Shown: positions 40,260 through 49,075 of the stretch, in pieces
Numbering within the stretch: the stretch's first letter is position 1
How the letters are laid out: each line of letters begins with the position of its first letter
Source: DAOTXN01 sp034435435
Lineage (GTDB): Bacteria > Chloroflexota > Anaerolineae > S140-20
Direction: 5' to 3'
Length of the DNA: 64,000 bases
NCBI GenBank assembly: GCA_034435435.1
Contig: DAOTXN010000089.1
Coordinates: forward strand, 51,518-115,517
Translations under genes and position numbers: made by a program
Notes under the pieces: generated by a model
Database searches by the model: none
Seen by the model: the letters and a program-made list of their open reading frames with translations, nothing else
Told to the model about the DNA's origin: nothing

Positions 40260-42845
40260 ATGAAAAGGCAATTTTATCTCTTGATCGGGCTGGTTTTGCC
40301 GCTGACGGCGGTGCTGGTGTTGTTGTCCTGGCTGCCCAGGGGACCCGCTTTGCTCCGGCAGCCGGTCGCCATGGCCCAGAGCAACATCATCACCGTCACC
40401 ACCGGCCTCGACAACACGGCCGTCGATCCGGTTGACCCGACGGACTGCGCCAGCGGCGGCCCCGGTTGTACCCTGCGCGAGGCCATCGCCCGCGCCAACA
40501 GCTTCCCCGGCGGGGATGCGCTAATCGTTTTTGACGCTGCCTACACCATCACACTCGCCTATCGCACGCCCCCCGGTGACGGGTCGGTGTTGCCTTTTGA
40601 CACCCTGGCTCAGCCCGACGTCGGCATAGACGGCGACCTGAACGACGACTGTGCCCCTGACGTCGTCGTCAACGGCGAGAACATCACCGACGCCGGCACG
40701 ACTGCCTCGGGTCTGCGCATCGCGGGCGACGGCGGCGTCATCCAGGGCCTGGTGATCCAAAACTTTAAAGATTACGGCGTCCAGATCGCCAACGGCGACA
40801 ATCTGACCCTCACCTGCAACTATATCGGCGCCGACCTGAGTGGGCGCAACCCGGCCCCCAATCGCCTGGGTATCTATATCAACCGCGCGGCCCACGATAA
40901 CCACATCGTGGGCAATGTGATCGCCGGCAACAGCCAGAACGGCGTACAGATTTCCACGCTGTCAGATTTTCCGACCACGACCATCCCGTTCAGCAACACC
41001 ATTGCCGGCAACTGGATCGGCACGAATCCGTGGGGCGACCAGTTGGGCAACGCCAGCAAAGGGGTGTTGATCCAGCACAACGCCTACAACAACCTGGTGT
41101 ATGATAACCAGATTCGCTACAACGGCTGCTATGGCGTCCATCTGCGCGGGCGGCACGACGGGGATGACATCTATGATCCGGGCGACGACGCCTTTTATCC
41201 GCCGCGGGGCAACCGCATCATCAGCAACACCATTAGCCATAACAACGTGGACGCCTGTCCTGGCTCTGGCGCCGCCACGGCCAGGGCCGGCGTGGTGAAC
41301 GAGGACACCCATCTGGCCGTCAGCAACACCCTGCCGTCGCTGGCCGCCGCCGATTATGACAACCTCATCGCCGACAATCTGATCAGCGACAACGGCGGCT
41401 TTGACGGCGTAGAGCCGCTTGGATTTGGCATCTTTAACCTGGGCGCTTCGCCCCTCATCACCGGCAACGTGGTTCAAAACAACACCCACCACGGCATCTT
41501 CAATCAGGTGGATTTCAATTACACCTATTCACCGCTAGACGCCGCCGACGACATTCTCTCCATTCCCATTATTCAAGGCAACACGGTGCAAGACAACGGC
41601 GGCCACGGCATCCGCTCACTCGACACCGCCCCTGTCGCGCCCTACCAATTGCACATCTCGAACACCGTGCAGAACAACGACCAGGGCGCGGGCGGCGAAG
41701 AGGTGGACGTCAGCCAGGTGTGGTACGGGCTGATCGAGGTCCTGCGGGGCGACGTGCTGACGCATACCGTCCCCATTACTCAATACGCCGCGCCGCGCAT
41801 CACCAACCTGACCGACCCGGCCTACCGTTACGAGCTGTACCAATCCATCCAGGTCGGCCCGCCTTACGACAGCGCCCTGTGGGCCGACAACAACGACGAC
41901 GATTATTTCGACGTGGGCACCTGGGTCGTCGTGCCGCAGTTCGTCGTGACGGCTGCCACTCACCTGCGCGACTATAGTCCCCAAAGCGTCGTGGTCGAGT
42001 TTGTCGGCGCGGTGAGCTTTACGGAAACCTTTAGCTTTGACGGGTTGACCGCCACCCACCCGGTGACCGGCGACCAACTGGCGCCGGCCTACGTCGAGAC
42101 CGGTCCCTATGGGCGCTACCAGGTGGCCCAGGTCTACATCCTCGACAGCGACGGCGACACCATCCCCGACGACGTCGAGTGCCCCGAAGGTCCGCCGTGT
42201 GAGGACAGCGACGACGATGGCCTCCCTGACTGGCAAGACGACGACAGCGACGACGACGGCATTCCCGACGCCGACGAGTGCCCTGGCGGCCTGCCATGTC
42301 AGGACAGCGACGGCGATGGCATCCCCGACTGGCAGGACGATGACGACGACGGCGACGGCATCCCCACGCCCGACGAGTGCCCCGAAGGCCCGCCCTGCGA
42401 CGACAGCGACGACGATGGCATCCCCGACTATCTGGACCCGGACGACGACGGCGACGGCATCCCCACAGACGACGAGTGCCCCGCCGGCCCGCCCTGCCCG
42501 GACAGCGACGATGACGGCATTCCCGACTATCTGGACCCCGACGACGACGACGACGGCATCCCCACGCAAGACGAATACAACGACCCGGCCGACCCGGACG
42601 ACGACTTTTGCACCAACACCGAACAGGACAGCGACGGCGACGGCATTCCCGACTGTCAGGATAACGACGCCGACGGAGACGGCATCCCGAACTACCTGGA
42701 CCCGGACAGCGACGGCGACGGCATGCCCGACGAGGTCGAGTGCCCCGCCGGGCCGCCCTGCCCGGACAGCGACGGCGACGGCGTTCCCGACTGGCTAGAC
42801 CCGCATTACTATATCTATCTGCCGCTCGTACTGAGAAATCATTGA
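40260..42845 (+). CDS. Secreted beta-helix protein with CSLREA start and thrombospondin-3 repeats
   Basis: 861 residues. A signal peptide (about 1-40) leads to a CSLREA-type motif (CTLREAIARANSFPGGD, about 70) and a right-handed parallel beta-helix (about 75-490) with many N-x-I and G-N-x-I coils. A beta-sandwich-like linker follows (about 490-625), then about 14 thrombospondin type 3-like calcium-binding units (about 626-845) with D-x-DGDGIPD and ECPxGPPCxDSD periodicity. It ends YIYLPLVLRNH. AAAGGAGG precedes the ATG. The calcium-binding tail suggests a stalk holding the helix outside the cell. The final motif is shared with the phytase-like protein. The role may be adhesion or polysaccharide handling. 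Confidence 0.9.
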   Translation: MKRQFYLLIGLVLPLTAVLVLLSWLPRGPALLRQPVAMAQSNIITVTTGLDNTAVDPVDPTDCASGGPGCTLREAIARANSFPGGDALIVFDAAYTITLAYRTPPGDGSVLPFDTLAQPDVGIDGDLNDDCAPDVVVNGENITDAGTTASGLRIAGDGGVIQGLVIQNFKDYGVQIANGDNLTLTCNYIGADLSGRNPAPNRLGIYINRAAHDNHIVGNVIAGNSQNGVQISTLSDFPTTTIPFSNTIAGNWIGTNPWGDQLGNASKGVLIQHNAYNNLVYDNQIRYNGCYGVHLRGRHDGDDIYDPGDDAFYPPRGNRIISNTISHNNVDACPGSGAATARAGVVNEDTHLAVSNTLPSLAAADYDNLIADNLISDNGGFDGVEPLGFGIFNLGASPLITGNVVQNNTHHGIFNQVDFNYTYSPLDAADDILSIPIIQGNTVQDNGGHGIRSLDTAPVAPYQLHISNTVQNNDQGAGGEEVDVSQVWYGLIEVLRGDVLTHTVPITQYAAPRITNLTDPAYRYELYQSIQVGPPYDSALWADNNDDDYFDVGTWVVVPQFVVTAATHLRDYSPQSVVVEFVGAVSFTETFSFDGLTATHPVTGDQLAPAYVETGPYGRYQVAQVYILDSDGDTIPDDVECPEGPPCEDSDDDGLPDWQDDDSDDDGIPDADECPGGLPCQDSDGDGIPDWQDDDDDGDGIPTPDECPEGPPCDDSDDDGIPDYLDPDDDGDGIPTDDECPAGPPCPDSDDDGIPDYLDPDDDDDGIPTQDEYNDPADPDDDFCTNTEQDSDGDGIPDCQDNDADGDGIPNYLDPDSDGDGMPDEVECPAGPPCPDSDGDGVPDWLDPHYYIYLPLVLRNH

Positions 42846-42861
42846 GCCGGTCGAAACCAAA

Positions 42862-42894
42862 AGGCCCGGAGAGCAATCTCCGGGCCTCGGGTTT
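42862..42894. terminator. Terminator hairpin between convergent genes
   Basis: A perfect 11-bp stem, AGGCCCGGAGA (42862-42872) with TCTCCGGGCCT (42877-42887), closed by a GCAA tetraloop and followed by CGGGTTTG. The stem would work for both the beta-helix gene and, on the other strand, the patatin gene. Confidence 0.75.
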
Positions 42895-42917
42895 GTAGTA
42901 ACGACTTTAGTCGTTAT
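42895..42917. repeat. GTAGTAACGACTTTAGTCGTTAT palindrome
   Basis: The core AACGACTTTAGTCGTT is a near-perfect palindrome; a diverged relative lies at about 40101-40146. The minus-strand reading supplies the last residues (NND-like ending, Asn-Asp) and the TAA stop of the patatin gene. Confidence 0.7.
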
Positions 42918-43698
42918 CCGCCAGCGCCGCCCGGATGCGCGGCAACGCGGCCTCAGCCGCAGCGGCCCCCCGCGCGATGAGCTCGTCGCGGCGGGTGAAA
43001 CGCACGTAGCTGAATCCGGCCAGATCAGGCGTGATGAGGCAGTCGGCGCTGCGCACGCCGCCGCCGGCGTTTCGGATGGCGCTCTCTAGCCCGCTAAAGC
43101 CCACGCCGAACGGCCCCCAGCGCCCGCGGTAGGTCGGAAGGCAAATGTCCACGCCGATCACGTAATCGGCGCCCACCGCCCGCGTCGCTGCCACGGGCAG
43201 GTTGTCCGACACACCCCCGTCGCCCAGCCAACGCCCATCTCGGCGGACCGGGGCGACGAGGCCCGGAATCGAGCAACTGGCTCGCACCGCCGCCGCCACC
43301 CGTCCCTCGCGCAGGACCACCGGCTCGCCGCTCTCCAAATCCGTGGCGACGCACGCAAAAGGCAACCGCAGCTCGTCGAAACTCAGGTCGCCCACCAGCC
43401 CCGCCAGCCAGCGCTCCAACCGCTCAAACGTGATCCATCCCCGCACTGGCCAGGTGGGGCGGGCCACGTCGCGCCAGCGCACGGTGCGGGCCAGTTCTCG
43501 GAACGGCTCAATGTCGCCCGTGGCGCAGTAAATCGCGCCGATTACCGACCCCACGCTGGCGCCTGCGACGCAGTGAATCGGGATACCTTCCCGTTCCAGC
43601 ACCGTCAGCACGCCCACGTGAGCCAGCCCCCGCACCGCTCCCCCGCCCAGCGCCAAACCGACCACTAACCGCTGACCGCTGACCGCTTTCACGTCCAT
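42907..43698 (-). CDS. Patatin-like phospholipase
   Basis: 263 residues from ATG 43698, which overlaps the end of the oxidoreductase gene by 10 bases; GAGGAT lies just before. Patatin motifs: oxyanion loop LALGGGAVRGLAH, nucleophile GASVGS (Ser about residue 47) and catalytic dyad Asp in GDGGVSDNLP. The short length and absence of a signal peptide or beta-barrel domain fit the bacterial RssA-like cytoplasmic type. It would hydrolyse phospholipid or other acyl esters. It is the last gene of the aldehyde/alcohol/lipid cluster. Its stop codon is in a palindromic repeat. Confidence 0.92.
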   Translation of the reverse strand: MDVKAVSGQRLVVGLALGGGAVRGLAHVGVLTVLEREGIPIHCVAGASVGSVIGAIYCATGDIEPFRELARTVRWRDVARPTWPVRGWITFERLERWLAGLVGDLSFDELRLPFACVATDLESGEPVVLREGRVAAAVRASCSIPGLVAPVRRDGRWLGDGGVSDNLPVAATRAVGADYVIGVDICLPTYRGRWGPFGVGFSGLESAIRNAGGGVRSADCLITPDLAGFSYVRFTRRDELIARGAAAAEAALPRIRAALADND

Positions 43699-45524
43699 AA
43701 ATCCTCGGCCACGTCGTCTAGCCCCAACTCGATCAGCTTGGCCCGGCTGGGCTTGCCGGTCTCCCAGTCCCATTTGCGATAGGCGTAATAGGCTTCCAGC
43801 AGTTGGTCCATGCGCGGTGTGCGGCCCATTGTGCCGCCGCTGATGGGGCGCTGGACCAGTTGGGGCAACCGGTCGTCGCCGCGCCGGATGCCCAGCCGGT
43901 TATTGATGGCCCGCTGCAGGGTAAAGATGCGCTCGCCCACCTTGAGCCACTCGTGGGGCGTGCGCTCAATGCCGGTGGCGGCGGCCAGCAATCCGACCGT
44001 GTTGGACACGGGCGGGTTGGCAAAATGGCACATGATCATCGCGTTGTGCAGGCTGCGCCAGTTCTGATGGCGGGCGGTGGTGGCGGCCTTGCTGCGCGTC
44101 TTGAAACGCCCGCCGGGCTGGATGTCCAGCTGGGGGATTTCCTGGCCCATGTCGATCATGTACATGTCGCTCATCAAGTGATCCGCGCCCCGAGGCGCTG
44201 TGGCGTAGGTGACGGCCATGCCTGAAAAGGCGCGCGGGTCGTGCATGGGCATCTCTAAACCCTTGCCGTGCACGGCCAGGTCGGGCGCGCCAAAGCGCTC
44301 GGCCAGGCGCTTGGCGCCTTCGGCCAGCGCGTCGCCAAAGCCCTCCCGCCGGGCGATTTGCTCGATCAACGCCACGGCGGTGTCCATGTCGCCCCACTTG
44401 AGCGGCACGCCGCACGTGTCGGCGGGGGTCAGCACGCCCTGGTCGTACAAATAGTAGGCCAGACCGATGGTAGCCCCGGCGCTGATGGTGTCCATCCCGT
44501 ACACGTTGCACAGGTGCCCGGCGTAAGATACGGCCTCCAGGTCGTTGGAGAGGATGAGCGAGCCGAGTGAGATCACCGTTTCGTATTCCGGCCCGTCTAC
44601 TTCTTCGACCTGATACTTTCCGTCTAGCTTGACCCGCCGCCCGCAGGCGATGGGGCAGCGATAGCAGGCGATGGGGCCTTTGAGGATGGTCTCGGCCATC
44701 ACCGTGCCGCTCAGCTCGCCGGCGGCTTCGAATTTGCCCTCGGTCCAGTATTTGGCGGGCGCGTCGCCCATGAGCAGGCCCATCTCGACGTAAATGGCCG
44801 TGCCGCCCTCGCGGAACCCGACGCTGATGAAGTCGTCGCGCACGAACTGGGTGGTCTCGCGGGCCAGCGCCTTGAACGCTTCGGGGTTGGCCAGGGGCGG
44901 GCGACCCGCGCCGCGCACGGCGATGGCTTTGAGGTTTTTGGCGCCCATCACCGCGCCCATACCGGTGCGCCCGGCGGCGCGACCGTGGTCGTTCATAATC
45001 GCCGCGTAGCGCACCCGGTTTTCGCCCGCCAGCCCGATGCAAGCCACCCGCGCTTTGGGCTGGTCTAGCTCGGCCTTGACGCGGGTCTGGGTCTCATAGG
45101 TGTCCAGCCCGCGCAGGTGGTCCGCGTCGTGCAGGGCAACCTGACCGTCTATAATGGACAAATAGACCGATTTTTGGGCGCGGCCTGTGACCAGCAGGCC
45201 GTCGTATCCGGCGAAGCGCAGCTCGGCCCCGAAAAAGCCGCCCGAATTGGCCTCGCCCCAGATGCCGGTGAGGGGCGAGATGGCGCAGGTGACGTGCCGC
45301 CCGCACGAGGGGGCGCTGGTGCCCACCAGAGGCCCGGTCATGAACAGCAGCGGGTTGTGTGGGCCGAGCGGGTCAATTTGGGCGTCCATCCGATGATAAA
45401 GGTAACGGGCGGCCAGCCCGCTGCCGCCCAAAAAGTCGCGCGTGTAGTCGGGGTTGAGCATTTCGGTTGCGATGCGGCCGCTGCTCAGGTCTACGAGCAG
45501 CAATTGGCCTGTGTAGCCGTCCAT
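43689..45524 (-). CDS. Aldehyde:ferredoxin oxidoreductase family enzyme
   Basis: 611 residues. The AOR N-terminal domain is clear (FLGGSGLAARYLY, MTGPLVGTSAPSCGR, WGEANSGGFFGAELRFAGYDG), followed by RTGMGAVMGAKNLKAI. The iron-sulfur ligands are CYRCPIAC (C-x2-C-x3-C) with a fourth Cys near IMCHFANPP. These tungsten- or molybdenum-pterin enzymes oxidise aldehydes to acids, or run in reverse, with ferredoxin. AAGGAG precedes the start. An iron alcohol dehydrogenase lies just upstream, a pairing that fits alcohol-aldehyde-acid interconversion. The metal and the real substrate cannot be read from sequence; this group also contains uncharacterised AOR paralogues. Confidence 0.92.
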   Translation of the reverse strand: MDGYTGQLLLVDLSSGRIATEMLNPDYTRDFLGGSGLAARYLYHRMDAQIDPLGPHNPLLFMTGPLVGTSAPSCGRHVTCAISPLTGIWGEANSGGFFGAELRFAGYDGLLVTGRAQKSVYLSIIDGQVALHDADHLRGLDTYETQTRVKAELDQPKARVACIGLAGENRVRYAAIMNDHGRAAGRTGMGAVMGAKNLKAIAVRGAGRPPLANPEAFKALARETTQFVRDDFISVGFREGGTAIYVEMGLLMGDAPAKYWTEGKFEAAGELSGTVMAETILKGPIACYRCPIACGRRVKLDGKYQVEEVDGPEYETVISLGSLILSNDLEAVSYAGHLCNVYGMDTISAGATIGLAYYLYDQGVLTPADTCGVPLKWGDMDTAVALIEQIARREGFGDALAEGAKRLAERFGAPDLAVHGKGLEMPMHDPRAFSGMAVTYATAPRGADHLMSDMYMIDMGQEIPQLDIQPGGRFKTRSKAATTARHQNWRSLHNAMIMCHFANPPVSNTVGLLAAATGIERTPHEWLKVGERIFTLQRAINNRLGIRRGDDRLPQLVQRPISGGTMGRTPRMDQLLEAYYAYRKWDWETGKPSRAKLIELGLDDVAEDLWT

Positions 45525-45549
45525 ACGTTGCTCCTTCGATGAGTAAGGT

Positions 45550-45574
45550 GCGACGCACCTCGCAGGTGCGTCGC
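45550..45574. repeat. Perfect 11-bp palindromic hairpin GCGACGCACCT/AGGTGCGTCGC
   Basis: Arms 45550-45560 and 45564-45574 with a 3-base loop, in the 52-base gap between the alcohol dehydrogenase and oxidoreductase genes. TAAAAATC on the low-stringency side is not a T-run in the direction of transcription. It could limit read-through from the dehydrogenase or be one more dispersed palindrome. Confidence 0.75.
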
Positions 45575-45576
45575 GC

Positions 45577-46740
45577 CTAAAAATCTACCGACCGGCCTTC
45601 AAAGGCGTAGCGGAACAGGCGCTCCAGCTCGGCGCTGCTGGGGATGCGCGGGCCGGTGACGAGCGAGGTGTCGCTCTCGGCGTTGGCGACCAGCTTGGGG
45701 AGCGCCTCTTCAAAGGCGGCCGCGTGGATGCCTGCGTCGCGCAGGCAAGTGGGTAAGTGGAGTCGCTTCTGCAATTCCCGGGTGGCCTGGGCCAGGCTGG
45801 CCGCGCCGGTTGCTTCGTCGTGGGCCGGCAGCCGTAAAGCGTAAGCAATGTCGGCGTAGCGACTATCGCCGCCGTTGGCGGTGAATTCGACGGTGTAGGG
45901 CAGGAACAGGCCTACCGCGCGCCCGTGCGGGACGTGGAGCACCGCGCCCAGGGAGTGGCCCAGGGCGTGGGCGAGCATGGTCATCGAGTTGCCAAAGCCC
46001 AGCCCGGCGATGGCGGCGGCGTTGTGCATGTGCTCGCGGGCCTGGGCGTCGGAACCGTCGGCGTAGGCGCGGGGCAGGTATGCAAAGACCAGTTGAATGG
46101 CTTTGAGGCACAGACCGTCGGTAAAGTCGTTGCGGTTGGTGCTGGTGTAACCCTCGACGGCATGGGTCAGCACGTCCAGGCCAGTGTCGGCGGTGATGTG
46201 CGGGGGCAGGCCCATTACAAAGCTGGGGTCTACGATGGCGATATCGGGAATCAGCTCGTAGGCCCCCAGGCCCAGCTTGCGGCCCTCCACAGTGTCGGTG
46301 AGCACGGCGCCAAAGGTGACTTCGGCCCCGGTACCCGAGGTGGTCGAGATGGCGACGAGGCGCGCTTTGGCCCGCAGGCCGAAATCTTCGAACGGGTTGA
46401 TGTCGGCCGGGTCCATGTCCGGGCGCTCGTACAGCAGCCAGGCCGCTTTGGCTGTGTCGAGGCTGGAGCCGCCGCCCAACCCGACGATCCAGTCGGGTTC
46501 GTATTCGGCCATGGCCTGAGCGCAGCGCAGCGCCGTGTGCACCGAGGGGTCGGGTTCGACCTCGCTAAAGACGGCGCTCTGGATGCCGGCCGCCTCCAGG
46601 TGCGCTTGAACGCGCTCCACGAATCCCAACCGCGCCACGTTGGCGTCGGTGACGATCAAGGCGCGCTGCCCGCGGATCTGTTCCAGCTCAAGCAGTGCGT
46701 CTTCGCCAAACACGATCTTGGGACTTTGAAAGTACCACAT
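45577..46740 (-). CDS. Iron-containing alcohol dehydrogenase
   Basis: 387 residues. Family III ADH motifs: NAD-binding GLGGGSSLDTAKA, TTSGTGAEVTFGAVLTD, and the metal site with HALGHSLGAVLHVPHGRAVG (two His ligands) and an Asp/His pair further upstream (DVLTHAVEGY). The start MWYFQSPKIVFGEDAL is typical of the family. It interconverts an alcohol and an aldehyde using NAD(P) and would feed or drain the AOR-type enzyme encoded next. GGAG lies 6 bases before the ATG. Confidence 0.94.
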   Translation of the reverse strand: MWYFQSPKIVFGEDALLELEQIRGQRALIVTDANVARLGFVERVQAHLEAAGIQSAVFSEVEPDPSVHTALRCAQAMAEYEPDWIVGLGGGSSLDTAKAAWLLYERPDMDPADINPFEDFGLRAKARLVAISTTSGTGAEVTFGAVLTDTVEGRKLGLGAYELIPDIAIVDPSFVMGLPPHITADTGLDVLTHAVEGYTSTNRNDFTDGLCLKAIQLVFAYLPRAYADGSDAQAREHMHNAAAIAGLGFGNSMTMLAHALGHSLGAVLHVPHGRAVGLFLPYTVEFTANGGDSRYADIAYALRLPAHDEATGAASLAQATRELQKRLHLPTCLRDAGIHAAAFEEALPKLVANAESDTSLVTGPRIPSSAELERLFRYAFEGRSVDF

Positions 46741-46773
46741 GGCAGACTCCTGGGGCGTGAAACGTGAAACGTG

Positions 46774-47184
46774 CTATTCCGGCCACTCGGTCGGGATGAG
46801 CGTGCAGCAGTTGACCAGCTCGGTGGCGGCCTTGGGCGACTTCATGATCTTGGTCATTTTGCCCTGGAGCTTGAGCTGGCGGGTCATCAGGGCGCGGATG
46901 GGGTCCACCTGCTTTTCGATGACTTTGCGCCAGGCGGGCAGGGGGGCGTTGATGATGAATTCGGGTTTTTTGGCGCTGGGGTCGGCGGCTTCAAAAGCCT
47001 CACGCGCTTCGCCGTGCCACAGGTCGAGATACAGGTATACGTCCTCGGGCACGCCGTGGCCTTTGTTGATGATGAAATAAAAGTCGCCTTCCCAGGTTTT
47101 GGCGGCGTCGCGGTACGAGGCGCTCTGGTTGAGCTCGTCCATCAGGGCTTTGATCCATGCGTCGGTGGGAAATCTGATCGCCAT
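46774..47184 (-). CDS. SCP2 sterol/lipid-binding domain protein
   Basis: 136 residues, a single SCP2-like domain: an N-terminal helix (DAWIKALMDELN), then FYFIINKGHGVPEDVYLYLDL and EFIINAPLPAWRKVI, and a helical C terminus. SCP2 domains bind fatty acyl or other hydrophobic ligands in a tunnel. GGAGG precedes the start. First gene of a possible cluster with the alcohol dehydrogenase, AOR-type oxidoreductase and patatin; a lipid or long-chain aldehyde substrate for the cluster would make sense, but that is inference. The spacer to the dehydrogenase contains the CGTGAAA heptamer. Confidence 0.85.
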   Translation of the reverse strand: MAIRFPTDAWIKALMDELNQSASYRDAAKTWEGDFYFIINKGHGVPEDVYLYLDLWHGEAREAFEAADPSAKKPEFIINAPLPAWRKVIEKQVDPIRALMTRQLKLQGKMTKIMKSPKAATELVNCCTLIPTEWPE

Positions 47185-47293
47185 TTTTGTTCCTCCGTTG
47201 GTTGAGCAAAAATAAGGGAGCTGCGCAGATCGCAGTGCGTCGTTATGACGCGCTGCATTATACCGTCAATTATAGTATAGGGCAGGGGGGATG

Positions 47294-47995
47294 TCAAGCG
47301 ATGAGCAGATACAGCGTCGCGGCGGTGAGCAAGGGCACGCTGAGATTGTCGCTGCCGGCGGGAGAGAGGCCTTCGGCCAGCGTCGCGACAATCGAGGCCA
47401 GGGCCGCGTACAACAATGCCGCGCCGGTGGGTATCGCCTCGGCGGTGGGGCTGAGGGACGAGCCGGGCAAAACCAGCAGGGTGAGCGCCACGGCCACAAA
47501 GCTGGTCGCGAGCATCGCAACAGACCCTTCCCACGTGCGCCGGTGGCCCCACACCGCATAACCCCGCCGCCCCCAGCGTCCGCCGACGATGCTGGCCAGC
47601 GCGTCGCCCCAGGTCATGGCCATCACGCCGCCGGTGGCAACGGCAGCCCAGTCGGTCCCGCCGTCGGTGCGCCACAGCAGTGCATAGAGCAGCGTGATGG
47701 AAAAAGCAAAATAGACCGTGCCGGGCGTCGAGTCGGCGGCGTCCATCGCTTTGAAGGTGGTCTGGCGGTAAAAAATGTAATTGAGCACGATGAACGTGGC
47801 AAAGGGGATGATCCCCATCTGCCAGGTGTCGAACAGGGCCAGGATGCCCCACACCCACATCCCCGCGCCGATGTGCACCAGCTTGCGCGTAAAAGCCTGC
47901 GAGTAGCTGCGCCAGGCGCGGATGGCCTCGGCCAGCCCCAGCAATCCAAAGGCATACACGTAGGATACAATCAGGCCAATGATGTCATTCGTCAT
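47294..47995 (-). CDS. CTP-transferase/phytol kinase-like integral membrane protein
   Basis: 233 residues with six or seven hydrophobic helices. RKLVHIGAGMWVWG near residue 38 is the signature of the phosphatidate cytidylyltransferase/dolichol kinase (SEC59/VTE5) group, as are the later MTWGDALASIVGGRWGRR and RTWEGSVAML. It would phosphorylate or cytidylate a lipid alcohol or phosphate using CTP. Its first residues (MTND) and the end of the preceding RlmN gene lie in the GACGAATGAC heptamer tract, with 3 bases between stop and start. The substrate is unknown. Confidence 0.85.
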   Translation of the reverse strand: MTNDIIGLIVSYVYAFGLLGLAEAIRAWRSYSQAFTRKLVHIGAGMWVWGILALFDTWQMGIIPFATFIVLNYIFYRQTTFKAMDAADSTPGTVYFAFSITLLYALLWRTDGGTDWAAVATGGVMAMTWGDALASIVGGRWGRRGYAVWGHRRTWEGSVAMLATSFVAVALTLLVLPGSSLSPTAEAIPTGAALLYAALASIVATLAEGLSPAGSDNLSVPLLTAATLYLLIA

Positions 47996-47998
47996 TCG

Positions 47999-49075
47999 TC
48001 ATCCATCCTTTGTCACTCGCTGCCGCAACTGCCCACACCCGGCCTGAATGTCGATCCCACGCCGCACGCGCACCGTGACGGGGACGCCGTGGCGCTCCAG
48101 CTCGGCGCTGAACGCGGCCACCTGTTCCGGCGGCGTGGGCGCGCCGGGATAGCCCGTCGTGGGATTGAGCGGGATCAGATTGACGTGACATAACAGACCA
48201 CGCACTCGCTCGGCCAGGGCGCGGGCCTGCGTCACATCGTCGTTGACGCCGTGGATGAGCGCCCACTCGAAGCTGATCCGCCGATGGGTGCGGGCGGCGT
48301 AATCGCGACAGGCCGCGAAAAGGCGCTCCAGCGGGTAGCGCCGGTTGAGCGGAACCAGCGTGTCGCGCAGATCGTCGGTGGCGGCGTGCAGCGACACGGC
48401 TAGGTTGACCTGCAAGCCCTCACGGCTAAAGCGCTCAATGCCCGGAACCAACCCCACGGTCGAGACCGTGAGGCGGCGCTGGCCCATGTTGAAACCGGTG
48501 GGGTCGGTCAGGCGGCGCAGGGCGGCCAACACTGCGTCATAGTTGGCGAATGGCTCGCCCATGCCCATCAGCACCACGTTGGTCAGCGCCTCGCCGGCGC
48601 GGGCCAGCTGGCGGGCGGCAAACAACACCTGCGCTGTGATTTCCCCCGCGCTCAGGTTGCGCTGCAGGCCCATCTGGCCGGTCGCGCAAAAGCTGCATCC
48701 CATGCCGCATCCGGCCTGGCTGGAGATGCAGGCGGTGCGCCGACCGCGGGAGCGTCCCGAGCGCAGCGAGGGATCGTAGCGCATCAGGACGGTTTCGACC
48801 TGCGCCCCGCCGCCGGGTGTGGCGAGATCGAACAGCCATTTGACCGTCTCGCCGTCGCTAGAGTGTTGCTCTGCCAGCGGCGCCAGCCCCCCGATGCGCG
48901 TCTCTGCCGCCAGGCGAGCGCGCAAAGCGCCGGGCAGATTGCTCATCTCGGCGGGGCCGGCCGCCAGTTGGACGTACAGCCAATGCCAGACCTGGTCGGC
49001 CCGGTAAGCGGGTTGGCCCCATTCCGCCAGCAACGCCCGCAGTTCATCTTGACTCAGGTCAAGTAAATCGGTCAT
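47999..49075 (-). CDS. rlmN: 23S rRNA (adenine2503-C2)-methyltransferase
   Basis: 358 residues from ATG 49075, which overlaps the stop of the HAD gene (ATGA); the GTG at 49099 is upstream. The radical-SAM cluster motif is CGMGCSFCATGQ (C-x3-C-x2-C), with VLMGMGEPFANYD and SVSTVGL-type strands and the two catalytic Cys residues (one in the C-terminal segment near IQAGCGQL). RlmN methylates A2503 of 23S rRNA and A37 of some tRNAs. The C-terminal residues VTKDG and the stop are encoded by the dispersed heptameric repeat, giving the same ending as the HAD protein upstream. Confidence 0.95.
   Translation of the reverse strand: MTDLLDLSQDELRALLAEWGQPAYRADQVWHWLYVQLAAGPAEMSNLPGALRARLAAETRIGGLAPLAEQHSSDGETVKWLFDLATPGGGAQVETVLMRYDPSLRSGRSRGRRTACISSQAGCGMGCSFCATGQMGLQRNLSAGEITAQVLFAARQLARAGEALTNVVLMGMGEPFANYDAVLAALRRLTDPTGFNMGQRRLTVSTVGLVPGIERFSREGLQVNLAVSLHAATDDLRDTLVPLNRRYPLERLFAACRDYAARTHRRISFEWALIHGVNDDVTQARALAERVRGLLCHVNLIPLNPTTGYPGAPTPPEQVAAFSAELERHGVPVTVRVRRGIDIQAGCGQLRQRVTKDG

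Noticed and set aside
42031..42876. Long antisense reading frame rich in Arg and Cys
   Set aside because: It arises from the repetitive GAC-rich thrombospondin-3 region on the plus strand and has no start signals.
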